A DNA stretch of 64,000 nt from contig CM076262.1 of the NCBI GenBank assembly GCA_038380795.1, forward strand, positions 1,394,121 through 1,458,120, in the 5' to 3' direction. How positions within the stretch are numbered: the first letter of the stretch is position 1; each line of letters begins with the position of its first letter. Below the pieces are notes generated by a model that searched no databases, was not told the DNA's origin, and saw only the letters and a program-made list of their open reading frames with translations. Below are positions 27,532 to 39,429 of the stretch, in pieces. This stretch comes from Pyrocephalus nanus (taxonomy: Eukaryota; Chordata; Aves; Passeriformes; Tyrannidae). A program made the translations under genes and the position numbers.

Positions 27532-29539
27532 CTCACACGGAGAATGAAAGACTTAAATAACAAACAAAACAGAATAGCTGAATAATTTCAGTGCTACACT
27601 CTTCAAGCAATTTTGTTGTCTAAAAAAAACTCCTTCCAATCTAAATATTTTTACACCTCACAAAATCTGAAGAGGTTGTGCAGGTGCTGCTAGCTGCTAG
27701 CTGTTTATAGAAATCTAAATAAAGGTGATATTTCACACCACCAAGATCCAGTTTAGCTTAGTATAGCTCAGATATAGAAGGAAGATGTTCCCAGAAGAAT
27801 ATGTGGGCTGACTGAGACATGATCTTCTCCATTTCTCATCTGATTCATAGAGGGAGAGGTTACACTATAATGACTGCACAACAATTTGGAGTAGCACCAC
27901 CTTGGAATACATCTCTATGTGCGATTGATACACGAGGTTCTCACATCAAGCATGAGCACACTGATAATGATTAATCAAATGAGGATCACTGGCACATTAA
28001 ATTTGTGCTTTCTGGTAAACATTAAAAATATGTTTCCTTTTTAGTGATTATTTTGAACCTAATCACCATTTACCATTTCAATTGAAATATAAATAATACT
28101 GTTTTTATGAATTTCTAACAGCTCAATTGTATCAGTAATTCAAATAATTGTCCAGTTAAAACATACTTTTTGTAACTGCAATAACCATAGATCTGTTGAA
28201 TTCAGAATGATAATTAATTTCAATATTTATATTTTTTTCATTGTCATCCTGGACTCTCTTTTTCTTTGCTTGTTTTTGTATTTCGTTATGTAGTTTGCTG
28301 CATGTCAGCATTCTGGCACAACCCTTGAAAATCCCAGACTGTAAAAATAGTTCCTTTGGAGAGGCTTTACACAGAGCCAGTCAGTTCCCTGCCAGAAGAA
28401 ACCTGGGTTCCCTGGTGCAGTGCTGGAACCAGACTGAAGCTAGGCCATGTTTTTATAGCTGAGAGAGTGCATGTGTGACTGGATGTGTGGGTGGGTCTGC
28501 CATTCCCTGTCGACACTGTGGAAAGTCGTTTCTCACTGTGTGGAAAAAGGCAAACTTCTATATTAGCCACTGTATAGGACCAGATTTTCATCTAGACAGT
28601 AAAAATCAACAAAACAGAGGCATTTACATTAGGAAAAAAAAATAGTCTTGTGAAATTAAGATCATTTTACCTAAAAATTTCCCTCTCTCCCTTTTTTTTT
28701 TTTTTTAACTTTGTTAGAAGAATTAGAAAATAGGAATTAGAAATGAAAAATAAGAAATAAGAGATCTGCTTTTTACTCAAAACTCCCAGTGTTGACTCAG
28801 ATAAAGTAAGAAAATGAGTATTTCCCAAAATTAGAGTTTGATTACTTAATTTTCCAGTCTATTTCTTGTGAAATATGCATATATATCAAATGTTGAAGTC
28901 TTTTGTATTGATATTATTGATCTCAATAAATATGAAAGTTTACCTAATATGAAGACTTGAGGACACAAAGAAACAACTCAGAGATATCTGCAAAACCACT
29001 TTCTTTTTTTGTGGCAGAGATGCAGGGAGATCTATTTTTGTATTCCAAGGTAAAGAGGATTTCTGATTCTCTTGGGGAATAATGCTTCTTTCAGCCACAT
29101 ACATTAAAAGAATTTTTTTGGCACGTGCATGTAGCCAAAGCTACTACCATATGTGAGTAAAGTGACAATATTGTAGTGATGAGTGATTAGAGAAAAGAAT
29201 TATGCAGTACTGCAAAATTACTGGCAGGAAGGAAAAAAAATACTTCCTAAGGGCTGGAAGTAGTTGTACCCTTACCCTGTTTTGACCAATTAGCCTCCAG
29301 TTTGCCAAGAGGATGTATAAATGCACGTGTTCTATTGGATTTAGGTCTGTGTATAGACAGTGTCTCAACCAGTAAGGTTGATGTGTGGATAAAGACTTCT
29401 TGATGTAGATTTCTTTTACTTTATGTTATCTAATATATTTTTACTACTGTGTTTATACTAATACATTTAACATTTGCTTATTAATGCAAACTAAAAACAG
29501 AGATATGATTGTATTCTGTCTTTACACCTTTTATCTCAC

Positions 29540-29699
29540 CTTTGACATAGGTTTGTCATCCAGACAACATCTGCTGTGAAACATTTCCCTGCTATGGTCT
29601 TCATATGCTGTTGCCTGCATTTTCTTTTGTATTGATTTTTGTTCCTCTCCTGGAAACACGGCTCGACAGGTAATTCTTCCAAATCCTGGTGGTGCAATA
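29540..29699 (-). CDS. Candidate internal exon, reading frame ambiguous
   Basis: On the minus strand an acceptor AACCTCAG ends at 29,700 and a strong donor TCAAAG|GTGAGA begins after 29,540. Two of the three frames stay open over the 160 bp. One contains PPGFGRITCRAVFPGEEQK. The other contains LEELPVEPCFQERN, ends with two bases, and would be in phase with the candidate exon at 27,531. I cannot choose between them by eye. No family is recognised. Confidence 0.2.
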
Positions 29700-30119
29700 C
29701 TGAGGTTATTTTTTAACAATGGTCAGGGAACATGAGTTACAGCTTCTGACTGGACAGAGCTGTGTTAAAGTGTCTTTTGAAGCACTGTACTGAGCTCATA
29801 AAATACAGCAGATCCAGCACATCGATTTCCTAAGGAACACTTGCAGGAAATTAGTCATAAATTCCTTAGCCCATCCAGAAATTTCCAGGCTAGCATCCAC
29901 ACACCTGGGAGGAAGACTTGGAAACCTCATATTTATTAGTACCTAATTAACAATTTTCACTTGCTGGTCAGAGCCAGTAGGTTACAGAAGTTTCAGCAAG
30001 AAAGAAATAGTTCTAAATATTAGTATTTTATCTTCATCCATCTTGAAATATAATGAAGTGCCTATAGATTATCCCTTAATAATCTCTTCAGATCCTAATT
30101 ATTGTTATAGTCTGCAGTT

Positions 30120-30320
30120 TATAATACATTAAATATTTTGTAGTATAGATAATATAAAGATATTATGAATATTAAGTTATATATTTATATATAGTACCAT
30201 GTCCCATTATACAATAATACATAATATTATTTATTTTAATATACAATAAATAAGATATATTACATGTGATGTAACAAAATAAGTAATATAATACAATGTA
30301 ATATATTATAATATGAATCT
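30120..30320. repeat. Very AT-rich low-complexity stretch
   Basis: This segment is composed almost wholly of ATA, TAT and AATAT motifs (for example TATATTTATATATAG and ATATTATAATATG). It looks like decayed AT microsatellite sequence. Open frames across it are artefacts of the composition. Confidence 0.7.
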
Positions 30321-30356
30321 GAGGTAACATGGGTCTCTCTTCTCTCTTAATCCTAG

Positions 30357-30431
30357 AGAATCTTGAGTTCAAATTTTCAAACAAAAAGGATGTTGAAATC
30401 AGTATCAGCCCTTCATATTCACCTGCTCTAG
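30357..30431 (+). CDS. Candidate plus-strand exon, unidentified
   Basis: A strong pyrimidine tract and acceptor (TCTCTCTTCTCTCTTAATCCTAG) ends at 30,356. Seventy-five open bases follow, then CTAG|GTATTT as a possible donor. The frame reads NLEFKFSNKKDVEISISPS and further serine/proline residues. It begins with two completing bases and ends with one. It lies on the opposite strand to the other candidate exons, which warns that some of these must be chance. Confidence 0.15.
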   Translation, partial: RILSSNFQTKRMLKSVSALHIHLL

Positions 30432-31269
30432 GTATTTCTTTTTCAGTTGTCCTTTATAATTTTATAAAAATAGAAGTCTTCCTCTTTTATGTTGGAAAGA
30501 ATATAACAGCAACAGTGGTCTTCTTAACCACAAGCCATATTAACATCTGCCTTCTTCCATGGTTTTCAGTTTCCAGAGAAACAGCATTTCAAGTGTGAAG
30601 TACTCCATCACATACCTCTAAGCTGAGGCAGGGGAATAAGAACCTGTCATTTTCCAGTCCATTCTGTTCTCCAGCCTTTCCATAAGTCCGCTTATTATTT
30701 GCTGACTCTGCATGCTAATTGAAATTCAGTTTCTACAGATTTCACAGGCTTATGCAGATCCCAGCATTACACGGGAGGCTGAGGAATGATACACAAACGA
30801 AAGCTAGCAGATAAGCTCCAGAATATAGTAATGGATGTGAGGATGCAGGGGTGCTACCTTAATTAATCTCAAACTTGTCAAGAACTTTAGCTACACATAA
30901 AAATAAATTATATAATCTTGTTAAGCAGTGTGATTCATTGGATTACAAAGATCAAAGATTCAGAAAAAAAATCAATCTGTTTTAGGGCCATCAAAACAAT
31001 TACAATTGCAAGTGCAATATTTTAAAGGGGTCTAAAGCTTGATTTACTTGACCATTTTTTATATCTTAAATGGGGCTGCTTGTATAGTCACATGGCAGTG
31101 CTGCCACAAACATACGTATTTCACAATCAAAAATAAACTTTGTTTTCTCTGCCTGATGACATTAAAATGAAGGCTCCTTAGTGAGAGATTACTGGTTGAT
31201 TTTCTGTCACTTCTTTCAATTCTAAACAAGCAATTATTTTCCCTGAAGAAGAAATAAAAGTTTATTTAC

Positions 31270-31432
31270 GGTCTTTGGAGCCAGGATATTCTCCTTAGTG
31301 GCATCCTGAGTGACAGCCAGAAAGATTTTAGCATAGTCACTGTAAGATTTCATTCTTTTGGGTATTTTCGAAGAAGGTACTCTTGAAATAGATCTCTGAA
31401 TATATCTTTGAGGCTTTGAAAGTCTAATATCT
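31270..31432 (-). CDS. Candidate internal exon, unidentified
   Basis: On the minus strand a pyrimidine-rich acceptor (TTCTTTTTTATGCACCCTCAG) ends at 31,433. It is followed by 163 open bases and ACC|GTAAAT as donor. The open frame is basic (KPQRYIQRSISRVPSSKIPK) and ends KENILAPKT. A second frame also reads well for 26 codons before a stop, so the true frame is uncertain. No homologue is recognised. Confidence 0.2.
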
Positions 31433-33102
31433 CTGAGGGTGCATAAAAAAGAATACAGAGTATTTAATATGAACAAATTCCTAGCAAGACCTTATATAAC
31501 ACAAGCACGATACATAAATCCATTGAAGGATGAAATTGAACTAGTTAGATGCAAGTCAAAGCACTTGGATAAGTCACAGCTAATCAAATACAAATAAAAA
31601 TAGGTCCTGAATTTTTAAACAGGATTCAGTTTATTAGAATGGGATCATTTCAGATCACTCAGGAGTAACAATTTTATGCAAGGTGAGCAAACATCAGTAA
31701 TTTTCATTATTTTTTGGTTTTTTTTAAAGTTTACTTGTGTTTGGGTTCAAATTTTTCTTTCTTATTTTTATTGCTGAATTAAAGAGATAAAACATTACAA
31801 ACTGGAAAACACTGATTACACTAAAATAATATTTAAATATAGTGTTGAATACAGAATTGGAGACTTTTTGTTATATATCAGGCTGGAAGCAGCCATTAAT
31901 AAATGGAAAGGCACTGCAGAACAGAATTCAGTCATTACTGCCCTGTGGTTGGATTATCATTAAGTTTCCTCATCCTCCTGACTAAATCCTCTATTTGACA
32001 TCCCACTTACACTGGAAAACAAAAACAAGAATAATTTGCTATATAGAAGTTAACTTGTTTTTCAGATATTTCTTTAGTCTTCTGACTTTGAATTCTCTGC
32101 TTACAGAAGGAGCTCTTAGTACACTCCCCAGAACCCAGGAAGGTTCATTCCAAGCCTTCAAGTTCTCTGCTAGGACAGAAAATTTCATGTTGAATGGAGA
32201 GTTAGCCTGCACTTTCTTTAAAAATAAAGCAATTTCTTACTGGGTTTGCCTAACTCCAAAGACATTAAAAAGCCAATGCTATGCCTTAGTTAATGCACAT
32301 GTGGACTAGTAGAAATCAATAAATCATCTTGCAACCTGGATAAAAAAAAGTTTGTCCAAAAGATTGTATGTTCCCATTTGCAAGAACGCCATAACTCTTG
32401 TTGATAAAATAAAGCTGTCAGAAAATATATATGTCAAAAATGCTGGTGGGGGATGAGAATTATTCCTAGATTGTGCAATTAGTTGGGAAAATGGCACAGG
32501 AGGACCTACCACACCTGTGTTATCTTCTGTTTCTGTTATTCCCACAACTCATGCTACTGTTAGACTCCTGTTTGGACATGTGTCTGCATTTTCTATCTCC
32601 ATCCAAACCAAGATCACAGAGGAGGTTGGCTTGTGAGTGCAAATAGAGTGCACTTTCGAATTTAGCTCCTCAGGGGTAATCCTAGATGCTATGTGCTGTA
32701 TATGGCCTTTCAGAGAAGGATAATGTGATGTTTGTGAAGTATTTAGCAATGTGGATCATCCCTCATAAATCAGGACCTAGGAGACAAATCTCAGTTAAAA
32801 TTTTCTCCTTCAGAGAGGTGTCTTTTGGGTAGCTGTTATTAACACCTGCAATGTACTCAGCTGCCATCAGAATGATGCTACACAAACCCTTAGAACTATG
32901 CATTCTGAAGCATTGCAGTATGAGACAAAAACAAATTCAGGCCTCCAAGCCCTACTTAGAAAGCCTAGAGAAAGATCAAGCTTGGCCATTTGGCCTGGCT
33001 GACGGAAAGGTTCATGAGAGACGAGTGAACAAAAGACATTGGTGATTCTCAGGATCCCTAAACATCTCAAACGCCAACTTTAATGTAATTGTAAGACCTT
33101 TG

Positions 33103-33909
33103 TGCTATGGTCACAAGCCAGGGAAGAGAGTTATATGATGAATATTCATAGCCTGACATCATCTGAAGAGGGCTGCCCTGCCCTTTGGGTGCATGGAGCT
33201 GGAAGGGAGAGGAGGTTTTGCGACATGTAAAAGTTGTTTCTGGGATCTCAGCCATGGCCTGAAGCTGTCCCTACCTGCCTGGGATGACAGAACATCTACG
33301 CCAGGAACCAGAAGTGCACCATCTTGCCCCGGTCACTGAGGCAGTGTGGACTGTCACTAAAAAACGCATAGCAAAAGTTGGTCACTTCTGCAGTCTGCTG
33401 ATTCTCCTCCTGTTTCTGCTCCGGAGCACTAGTACAGAGCTGTGGTGCTGAAGCAGACAGCTCTGAGGTACCACTGAGCCAGCCAGGAGCTGCTCCACTG
33501 CACTTGCTGCTCGCCCTCTGCCACAGCTCTAGTGCCTGTGCTGACTCCAACCCACCACCCACCACCCCCCACGGGGAGACAATGTGCTGAACCCCTGCCA
33601 CCACTCCACAGCCAGGGAACAAAGAAACTTTGAACTGGTACAACAACTAAAGTTAAGACCTGAAGAAGGCAGTTGGTGAGGAAAAATCTCTCCACCTTTT
33701 TTTTTTTTTATCCTTTGTCCCCAGGGGGCCATGTGGGTGGTGGGTAAACTGTTTCCTCTGTGTCTTTGTAGCTACTGCTATTTCCTTTTAGTAAAACTGT
33801 TATTTTTTCACTTATAACCTCCTCACATTTTATGGCTCTTTATAAAGAGGGAGGGGAGTTCATCTTATTGGAGTTCCCTCCTCCCAATATTTGTCATTAA
33901 ATCAAGACA
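33103..33909 (+). mobile_element. Probable degraded retroviral LTR (left end uncertain)
   Basis: The right part looks like the 3' portion of an avian LTR: AGTAAAACTGTTATTTTTTC, CTCCTCACATTTTATGGCTC, GAGGGAGGGGAGTT and a final AAATCAAGACA at 33,909. These are patterns I associate with passerine ERV LTR ends. A plausible left end is TGCTATGG at 33,103, preceded by CTTTG; TTTTG follows the right end, a four-of-five match as a target-site duplication. Open frames of 60-116 codons across it, on the minus strand, are not genes. The element is called on the right end only; the left boundary is a guess. Confidence 0.45.
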
Positions 33910-36900
33910 TTTTGTCATTATGAAGGTGTCAAACGAGATGATATATATACTAGATAATGATTTTGTCACCTCTTCTTCTAACTGCCACGTACCGGTCTAT
34001 TAAAAATTACCACTCATTCCAAGGGTACCTAGGTGAGCTGGTACATTTTGTGTTCTGAATAGCTGATAAATATCTTGGGCATAAGAAGTGTTTGATCATT
34101 ATGAATTCACATGCCATTAATTGTAAAACACTTATGAAAGGAACTCATTTTATGTTCATACATCTGTCATGTGTACTGCCAGGGGGTGTTATGTTATAAC
34201 TTAGTGCTAGTCAATGGACATAATAAAGGTGTTAATAATCAAATCCTGAGCATGCTGTATCCTTGTATCCTATACTGCAACAAAAGCACAGGGTAGATGG
34301 AAATAACTTCACTCTGACATTGATATGTTATAATTTCTTGGCATCTCCAATGTCTATGCATCATGAAGATAAACTGATGTAACAGAACTGCTAAGAACAG
34401 AACAAAACTTATTCTAACTGTATAGAACAGTTAGAATAAGTAAGTAAATTGCATTTTATTTTTAACAGAAACTGATCTTGGTGTTACACTTTCACCCAAG
34501 TTAAATCCATCTGATTATTGTTATAGAATTAAAGCTATTCTAAAATGAGTTGATTTCTTATCTTTAGTTTCTTCATGCTTCTAATATCTGCAAATTGTGC
34601 TATACTGCTTAGACACACTACTGTCTTTTCAACCTGTGATACACAGTTGAACCAGTTCAACCTTGAACAACAAGGTTGCTTAGCTCTTCTTTAATAGAAT
34701 AGCTAAGCAAGGAAGATAATAATAAATGAAAAATATGTTACATGATTCACAAAATCCTGTATATTAGGCCCACCATAGAAGATGAGTTTTGTGGCATGCC
34801 CTTAATACACTAAATTCAATTTCTTTTATATCCAGAGGTAGAAAAATAAAATAATTTCAGGATTCAGGCAGTCCCTGAAGTGTGCTGCCTTTGTTCTAGA
34901 CCTCTGTTTCTGCTATATCACTGGATTGTAACTGATCATGAATGAAAGAGCCATTCAAGAGCTAATAGTCCATATGTGGCTTGTAAAGTCAAGGTGTGAT
35001 GGAGCTCAAGAAAACAAAACTATTTAAGTAGCTGACTAAATTCATGGCTAATGTGGACTCAAGAGCTCTAAGGAGAATATAAGACAATCTTCAGCATGGG
35101 TTATGCCTACTATAGACATCTTATTGTCTATAAACTTAATGGATATACTATTAGTATTAACTCTGAAAAATAAATCACTTGTTGTCATGAACTGTGAATC
35201 TTGAACAGAAACCCGATATAGATCACTAATTTGAAATGTAAAAATATTCCTTTAAAAAATGTTTGACATTTCTGGAACAGGAAAAAAAATATTCTGGATA
35301 AATTAGCTTTTTTTGTTAATGTTGTTGGAATAAACCTCTGAGGAAAAGACATTATCACAGTTATACCATTGTATAGCATATTTAAATGCAGTTTGATATA
35401 TAGGGATACAGAGTGTTTCCCCTGAGTAGTTCATAGGAAACAGTCCCAAGCAGAATACATTAAAAAATTAATAGTAAAGTTCAGAAATGAATTCTTGAAA
35501 GCCTATAGCTCAAAAGAGAGAAAAAAAAAAAAAAAAACAACAACACCCAAATGTACAGTATTTTAAAGTTAGGTGAGTGTTTATAAATCGTGATCACACC
35601 CTACCTCAACGCACTGGTTGGAGGGAGGGCTCAGATGAAGATGTAAATTATGTAATTCCAGCAAAAACTTGGAGGAATTTAAGTCTCTACATCCATGGGA
35701 GCAATCTAAAAGCTTCTTTTTTCTCTTTTTTCTCTGTCCAACTGGTAAAGTACCTGTCAAAACTCATTGGGTCTCTTCTTGTGCAACAAGGAAGTTTCTG
35801 CCAGGAACCAGTGTACAAACTGCCCATTCTGGACCAGGCACCAGCCACAGGGGATCTCCCTTGTCCAGGTGTTCACATTCTATCTCACACCTGGAACAGT
35901 GAAACAACAGCACAATCCACAGAAGTCATGGTCTTTTTCACCAAAAGCCTCACTGATGACAATAGTCTGGGCTCTCATTGTAATAAATCTTGCCAGAGCT
36001 ATGAGCTGAAGAGCTGGGTTTTGTTTGCATGTTAGCCTGAGCTGAAGTTGGAGGGTAGTACTTTCCAGACTTCTTCACCAATTACTGCTTGAACAACTAG
36101 GCTGCTGGCTAACACACAAAGTACACACCTTCAAAGCTGTGCTACTATGCAGTCAAAAAAGCAACTCTCCTTGAGCTGAATTCAAGCAATCAGATAGCAA
36201 TAGCTATCTAAACCTAAGTTATGGTGCTTTGCTGTGTTAGATTGTGACCTTGTTGCTGTCATTGTTTGTCTATGTGTAGCATAGTAACTCAAAATTAAAT
36301 AAAAAGCACTCCTACCATTATCTTCAATTCAACTCTAGTATTGTTTCAGGGGGGGTTATTTGTTTAAAATAATAACACCAGGTCACAGAGAGATTTCTGT
36401 GGGATTGCTTGAGACCAAGATCCTTTGTACATAGAAAATTCTGAACCCTCTCCAAACATAAATAATAGTATATCACATTCATAACATTAGACACTTACAG
36501 ATTCCTTCTCTGAGTGTTTCTTTTCAGTGATATCCTCCTGAGATAGTGGAGATGGTTTCAAATAATGCAGTCTGAATGAAAACAAAGGGCTAGTACCCTC
36601 TGACCAGCAGAGATTGGAAAAAGCCATCCTAATTAGTGTTGTTACTCATTTGCCTAAAAGCAGCTGGGAATTTAATTAGCTCTGTAACTTGTTAGTTTTG
36701 ATAGATATCTACCCTCTGCCACGGAGCAGCTGCTATCTCACCTCCAGCTGCTTTGTACAGATCAGCAGTTCCCAAGGTTTTTAGAGCCACTCTCATTGAT
36801 ACCTGCCTTGCCTTGCCCCTTTGACCGAGCACTGCTTCCTTGATGGCTTTCACCAGTGCTGGATGCTGCTCCCTTCATCCCTGCAGTTTCCTTGTTTATC

Positions 36901-37574
36901 CCCTGATGCTGAAGCCCTGCTGTAGCCTTGCCTTGCCATGCTGCAGATGTGTGCTGGTGCCTTGGTCTTCCCCCAAATGGCTCTTCCTCCTCCCTCCCTT
37001 TCCCCTGGTATTTAATGTCATGTTGTTGACACAGAGAACTGTTCCAACAAGGCAAGAAGAGTTTGAAACTGGGGTCAATCCTGTTTTTCACTGTAACTAA
37101 TCTCTGCTGTAACCCTTTCTCATGGGCCAACGGCCCTAAACCTGCTGCTTCAAGAGTGGGCACAGCAGAGCTAAGGAGTGTGTGTGCTAAATGATTTCCC
37201 TTGTGAAAATAATGGGGGGGTGGGGGTGGGGAAGTATATACATATAAACTAAAAAAATAATTTGAAAAAGTGAGTTTCTGGTCAATCTGAAACAGAAAAT
37301 GTTAGTTTTATCTAACTGGAAGGGAATAAAAAAAGATATCAATTAAGTGCTTAATTCAGTCCAAACCAAAGTTTAATTTTTTTTTTTTTTGCTGTGTAAT
37401 CCTTTTAAATCTATTTGGCTAAACTCACACCAAAATTTATTTAAATGGTTCTAATTTTGTATTTTCAAAAGTTTTTGATCTTTTCTTTTTGGACCTATTT
37501 AAATAATGTTGGTAGTCTTTAAAGCACACTTTTCAGAAAATAAATCATTCACAATAACAAGTTTGTCCAAGTCT
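33910..37574. other. AT-rich sequence without a recognised gene
   Basis: No secure gene. A plus-strand open frame of 152 codons (35,577-36,035) and a minus-strand frame of 133 codons (36,762-37,163) are long for this composition but have no recognisable domain, overlap other open frames and lack a clear gene structure. A 14-bp perfect inverted repeat lies at 34,407-34,441. G-rich tracts occur near 36,350 and 37,205-37,225. Confidence 0.5.
34407..34441. repeat. Perfect inverted repeat (14-bp stem, 7-base loop)
   Basis: ACTTATTCTAACTG (34,407-34,420) is separated by TATAGAA from its exact reverse complement CAGTTAGAATAAGT (34,428-34,441). It could form a hairpin or be the core of a small palindromic repeat. 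No T tract or gene is associated with it. Confidence 0.8.
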
Positions 37575-37580
37575 GTCATT
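37575..37580. repeat. Target-site duplication, left copy
   Basis: GTCATT here matches GTCATT at 45,581-45,586 on the other side of the provirus. Six bases is the size known for alpharetrovirus and many betaretrovirus integrations. Because the LTR inner edge is ambiguous by up to two bases, the true duplication could be four to six bases. Confidence 0.8.
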
Positions 37581-38041
37581 TATCGCTTAGGGGGAGGGGG
37601 TCCCCTTGCGAATGGACCCTGTGGGCACACTTTGCATTGGGGAATGAGACACACACACACGCGATATGTGTCTCACAAAATGGCCGTTTAATACAACAAG
37701 AAGTTAGCTTTTATACAGTGGGATACAGAGAATTCGGGAACAGGGGAGGGTCTTTTGCTTGAAGCATCAAATCCAGGGTTTTACAGATAAGGGGGTTTGA
37801 AAGGATAGGCTAGGGGGGTATATTTGACCATATATGGTAAAGGGAATGCAAGGGGAGAAGTGGTGAGAGGCACAGATAGGGGGGTCTGTAGGCTGCTCCT
37901 TATCGCTGGATTCCAGGCATATCCCGTAGCTGCATCTGTCAAGGTCCTTCTAGATGGACTTCTTCCTCGTGAGGCCCCCTTTTGCAGCCTTCCTGCATTT
38001 TTCTCCATTGCTTGTAGACCACTGTAGGCCCACTTCCTACA
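37581..38041 (-). repeat. 3' LTR of the provirus
   Basis: This 461-bp LTR matches the 478-bp 5' LTR at 45,103-45,580 over its whole length apart from two indels. In the sense strand it starts TGTAGGAAGTGGGCC directly after the polypurine tract. It contains TATAAAA (plus-strand 37,709-37,715) followed by an ATTAAA-type polyadenylation signal about 20 bases downstream. The env frame runs through the first 100 or so bases of U3. The other end is CCCTAAGCGATA rather than the usual ...CA. Confidence 0.93.
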
Positions 38042-39429
38042 ATTCCCCCTCTTCTGTTATTTAGGACTGGGAAGGCCTGGGAAAAACTTTTAGTCAAGGA
38101 TTTTTTAGCACAACAAATTAGACATGGAAGGAAGATAAGGATGGAGAAAGTGATAATTAGAAACAAGACGATTCCTTTAACAACCTTGCTGACTGAATCA
38201 GAAAGGGAAGGAAAGTGGAGCCAACTAAAAAGACCTGAAAACCCTTTGTCCTGGTTTATGGTGATGTCACTAACAAGTTGTTTTAGAGTGTTAATGCTTT
38301 TGTACACACTCTCAGAGTGGTCTGAGAAATTCAGACAACACAGCCCTTCAAATTCTTGGCAACCGTGGCCATGGGCAAGAAGTAAAAAGTCGATGGCTGC
38401 TCTATTCTGGAGAGTAGCTTCTTTGATTTTTAGGGTGTCTGCTATTAGGCCCTCAATGGCTAGAGAGGTAGCATTAGCTTCTTTGGCCATCCAGCAGGCC
38501 ATGTGGGCTAGAGTGGAGAGAGCTTTGGCAGTACCAATGTTGGCAAATGGGAAACTTCCCCAGAATCTCTGGGCATGGGACCAGATTTGAAATTTGGGGT
38601 CACAGCCTGGTGGAACATGGATTTTTAGTTCATCCTCCTTGGCTGAACTGCTTTGAAGGGCATTATGTAGCGGTGGTTTAGCGTCAGCTTTGATTGGGAG
38701 TGATTTAGGTTTGGTTTGCATTAAAATAGAAGACCTTTTATTTCGAATTGGTTTGGGTTTGTCAGAAATTTGGTTCCTGATTATTTGCAATTTAGCTGGG
38801 TTGTACAGGGTAAGTTTTCCAATGGTACATGGTCCTCCCACAGGATCTCTTGGTATGCCTTGCCACGTTCTATCACCACAGATAAGGAAGTAGGTGGAAG
38901 GCAGCTTAGTGGGTTTAGGGAAACTCTCAGTAGGAATAGGGTAAGGTTGGGAGTTACTGCACCATGCAGTGGTGTTAGTATAGATGAGAGAGTTAGGGGA
39001 TAGGTTAGGTTTTAGTTTAATACGAGTATTAGTGGGTTTAAATCTCAGGCAAGTGGTAGCAACAGATGAGCCTAAAAGGTCTAATTCTTGGGGATCAGTA
39101 TCTAGGGAACCTAAACGTAAGAGAGTTTGGGAAATAGTGTTTGGAGAAGGAAGGAAATTATTTTCAAGGGAAGTGTTTTGGATAAACCTGTTCCAGTCAG
39201 GTATACCCACAAGACAGCTTTTGAATGGGTGACTCACGCTGTCGAGGGAAAGGCACATTGTGTCTGTGTTGGTAGCTTTGGCTAAGGTGATCCAGACGTT
39301 TTCTGTCGGTTGCTGCATCCAGCCTGGAACTGAGAAGGTTGAGGTAGTCCACGGTGGAACAAAGATGATGAGAGTCAGGAAGGTCTGGAGTCCTCTAGGA
39401 AGGGCTTGATTCTTCTTGAGGGAACCCAT
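37939..39429 (-). CDS. env: Retroviral envelope glycoprotein (env), intact open frame
   Basis: This is a 496-codon envelope precursor, expected to be made from spliced RNA, inserted in the ER and cleaved into surface (SU) and transmembrane (TM) subunits. A hydrophobic signal segment lies at about residues 15-28. The furin-type site is RNKR at 229-232. TM has an internal fusion loop between cysteines (about 276-312), then LQNRAAIDFLLLAHGHGC (340-357), the CX6CC motif (357-365) and a membrane anchor at 414-440. N-glycosylation sequons include NTS, NTT and NAT. The internal loop and CX6CC are known of alpharetroviral Env, whereas gag-pol here is betaretrovirus-like. SU is short (about 200 residues). 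The start ATG overlaps the end of pol by 55 bases. From about residue 463 the tail is encoded in the 3' LTR. The frame is intact; function is not shown. Confidence 0.93.
   Translation of the reverse strand: MGSLKKNQALPRGLQTFLTLIIFVPPWTTSTFSVPGWMQQPTENVWITLAKATNTDTMCLSLDSVSHPFKSCLVGIPDWNRFIQNTSLENNFLPSPNTISQTLLRLGSLDTDPQELDLLGSSVATTCLRFKPTNTRIKLKPNLSPNSLIYTNTTAWCSNSQPYPIPTESFPKPTKLPSTYFLICGDRTWQGIPRDPVGGPCTIGKLTLYNPAKLQIIRNQISDKPKPIRNKRSSILMQTKPKSLPIKADAKPPLHNALQSSSAKEDELKIHVPPGCDPKFQIWSHAQRFWGSFPFANIGTAKALSTLAHMACWMAKEANATSLAIEGLIADTLKIKEATLQNRAAIDFLLLAHGHGCQEFEGLCCLNFSDHSESVYKSINTLKQLVSDITINQDKGFSGLFSWLHFPSLSDSVSKVVKGIVLFLIITFSILIFLPCLICCAKKSLTKSFSQAFPVLNNRRGGIVGSGPTVVYKQWRKMQEGCKRGPHEEEVHLEGP
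38042..38056 (-). promoter_or_regulatory. Polypurine tract for plus-strand priming
   Basis: In the sense strand CAGAAGAGGGGGAAT lies immediately before the TGTAGGAAG start of the 3' LTR. A purine-rich run at this spot is the known primer for plus-strand DNA synthesis. It is also translated as part of the Env tail. Confidence 0.9.

Noticed and set aside
30616..30707. Minus-strand segment with a good donor (GAG|GTATGT)
   Set aside because: The acceptor lacks a pyrimidine tract and the phase conflicts with both neighbouring candidates.
35577..36035. 152-codon plus-strand frame
   Set aside because: Long, but overlapping frames are also open and nothing matches a known protein; kept only as a mention.
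36762..37163. 133-codon minus-strand frame rich in G, Q, K and S
   Set aside because: Composition follows local CTTGCC-type repeats on the other strand; no domain or start context supports it.
38141..39232. Plus-strand frames overlapping env
   Set aside because: Antisense shadows of the intact env gene.
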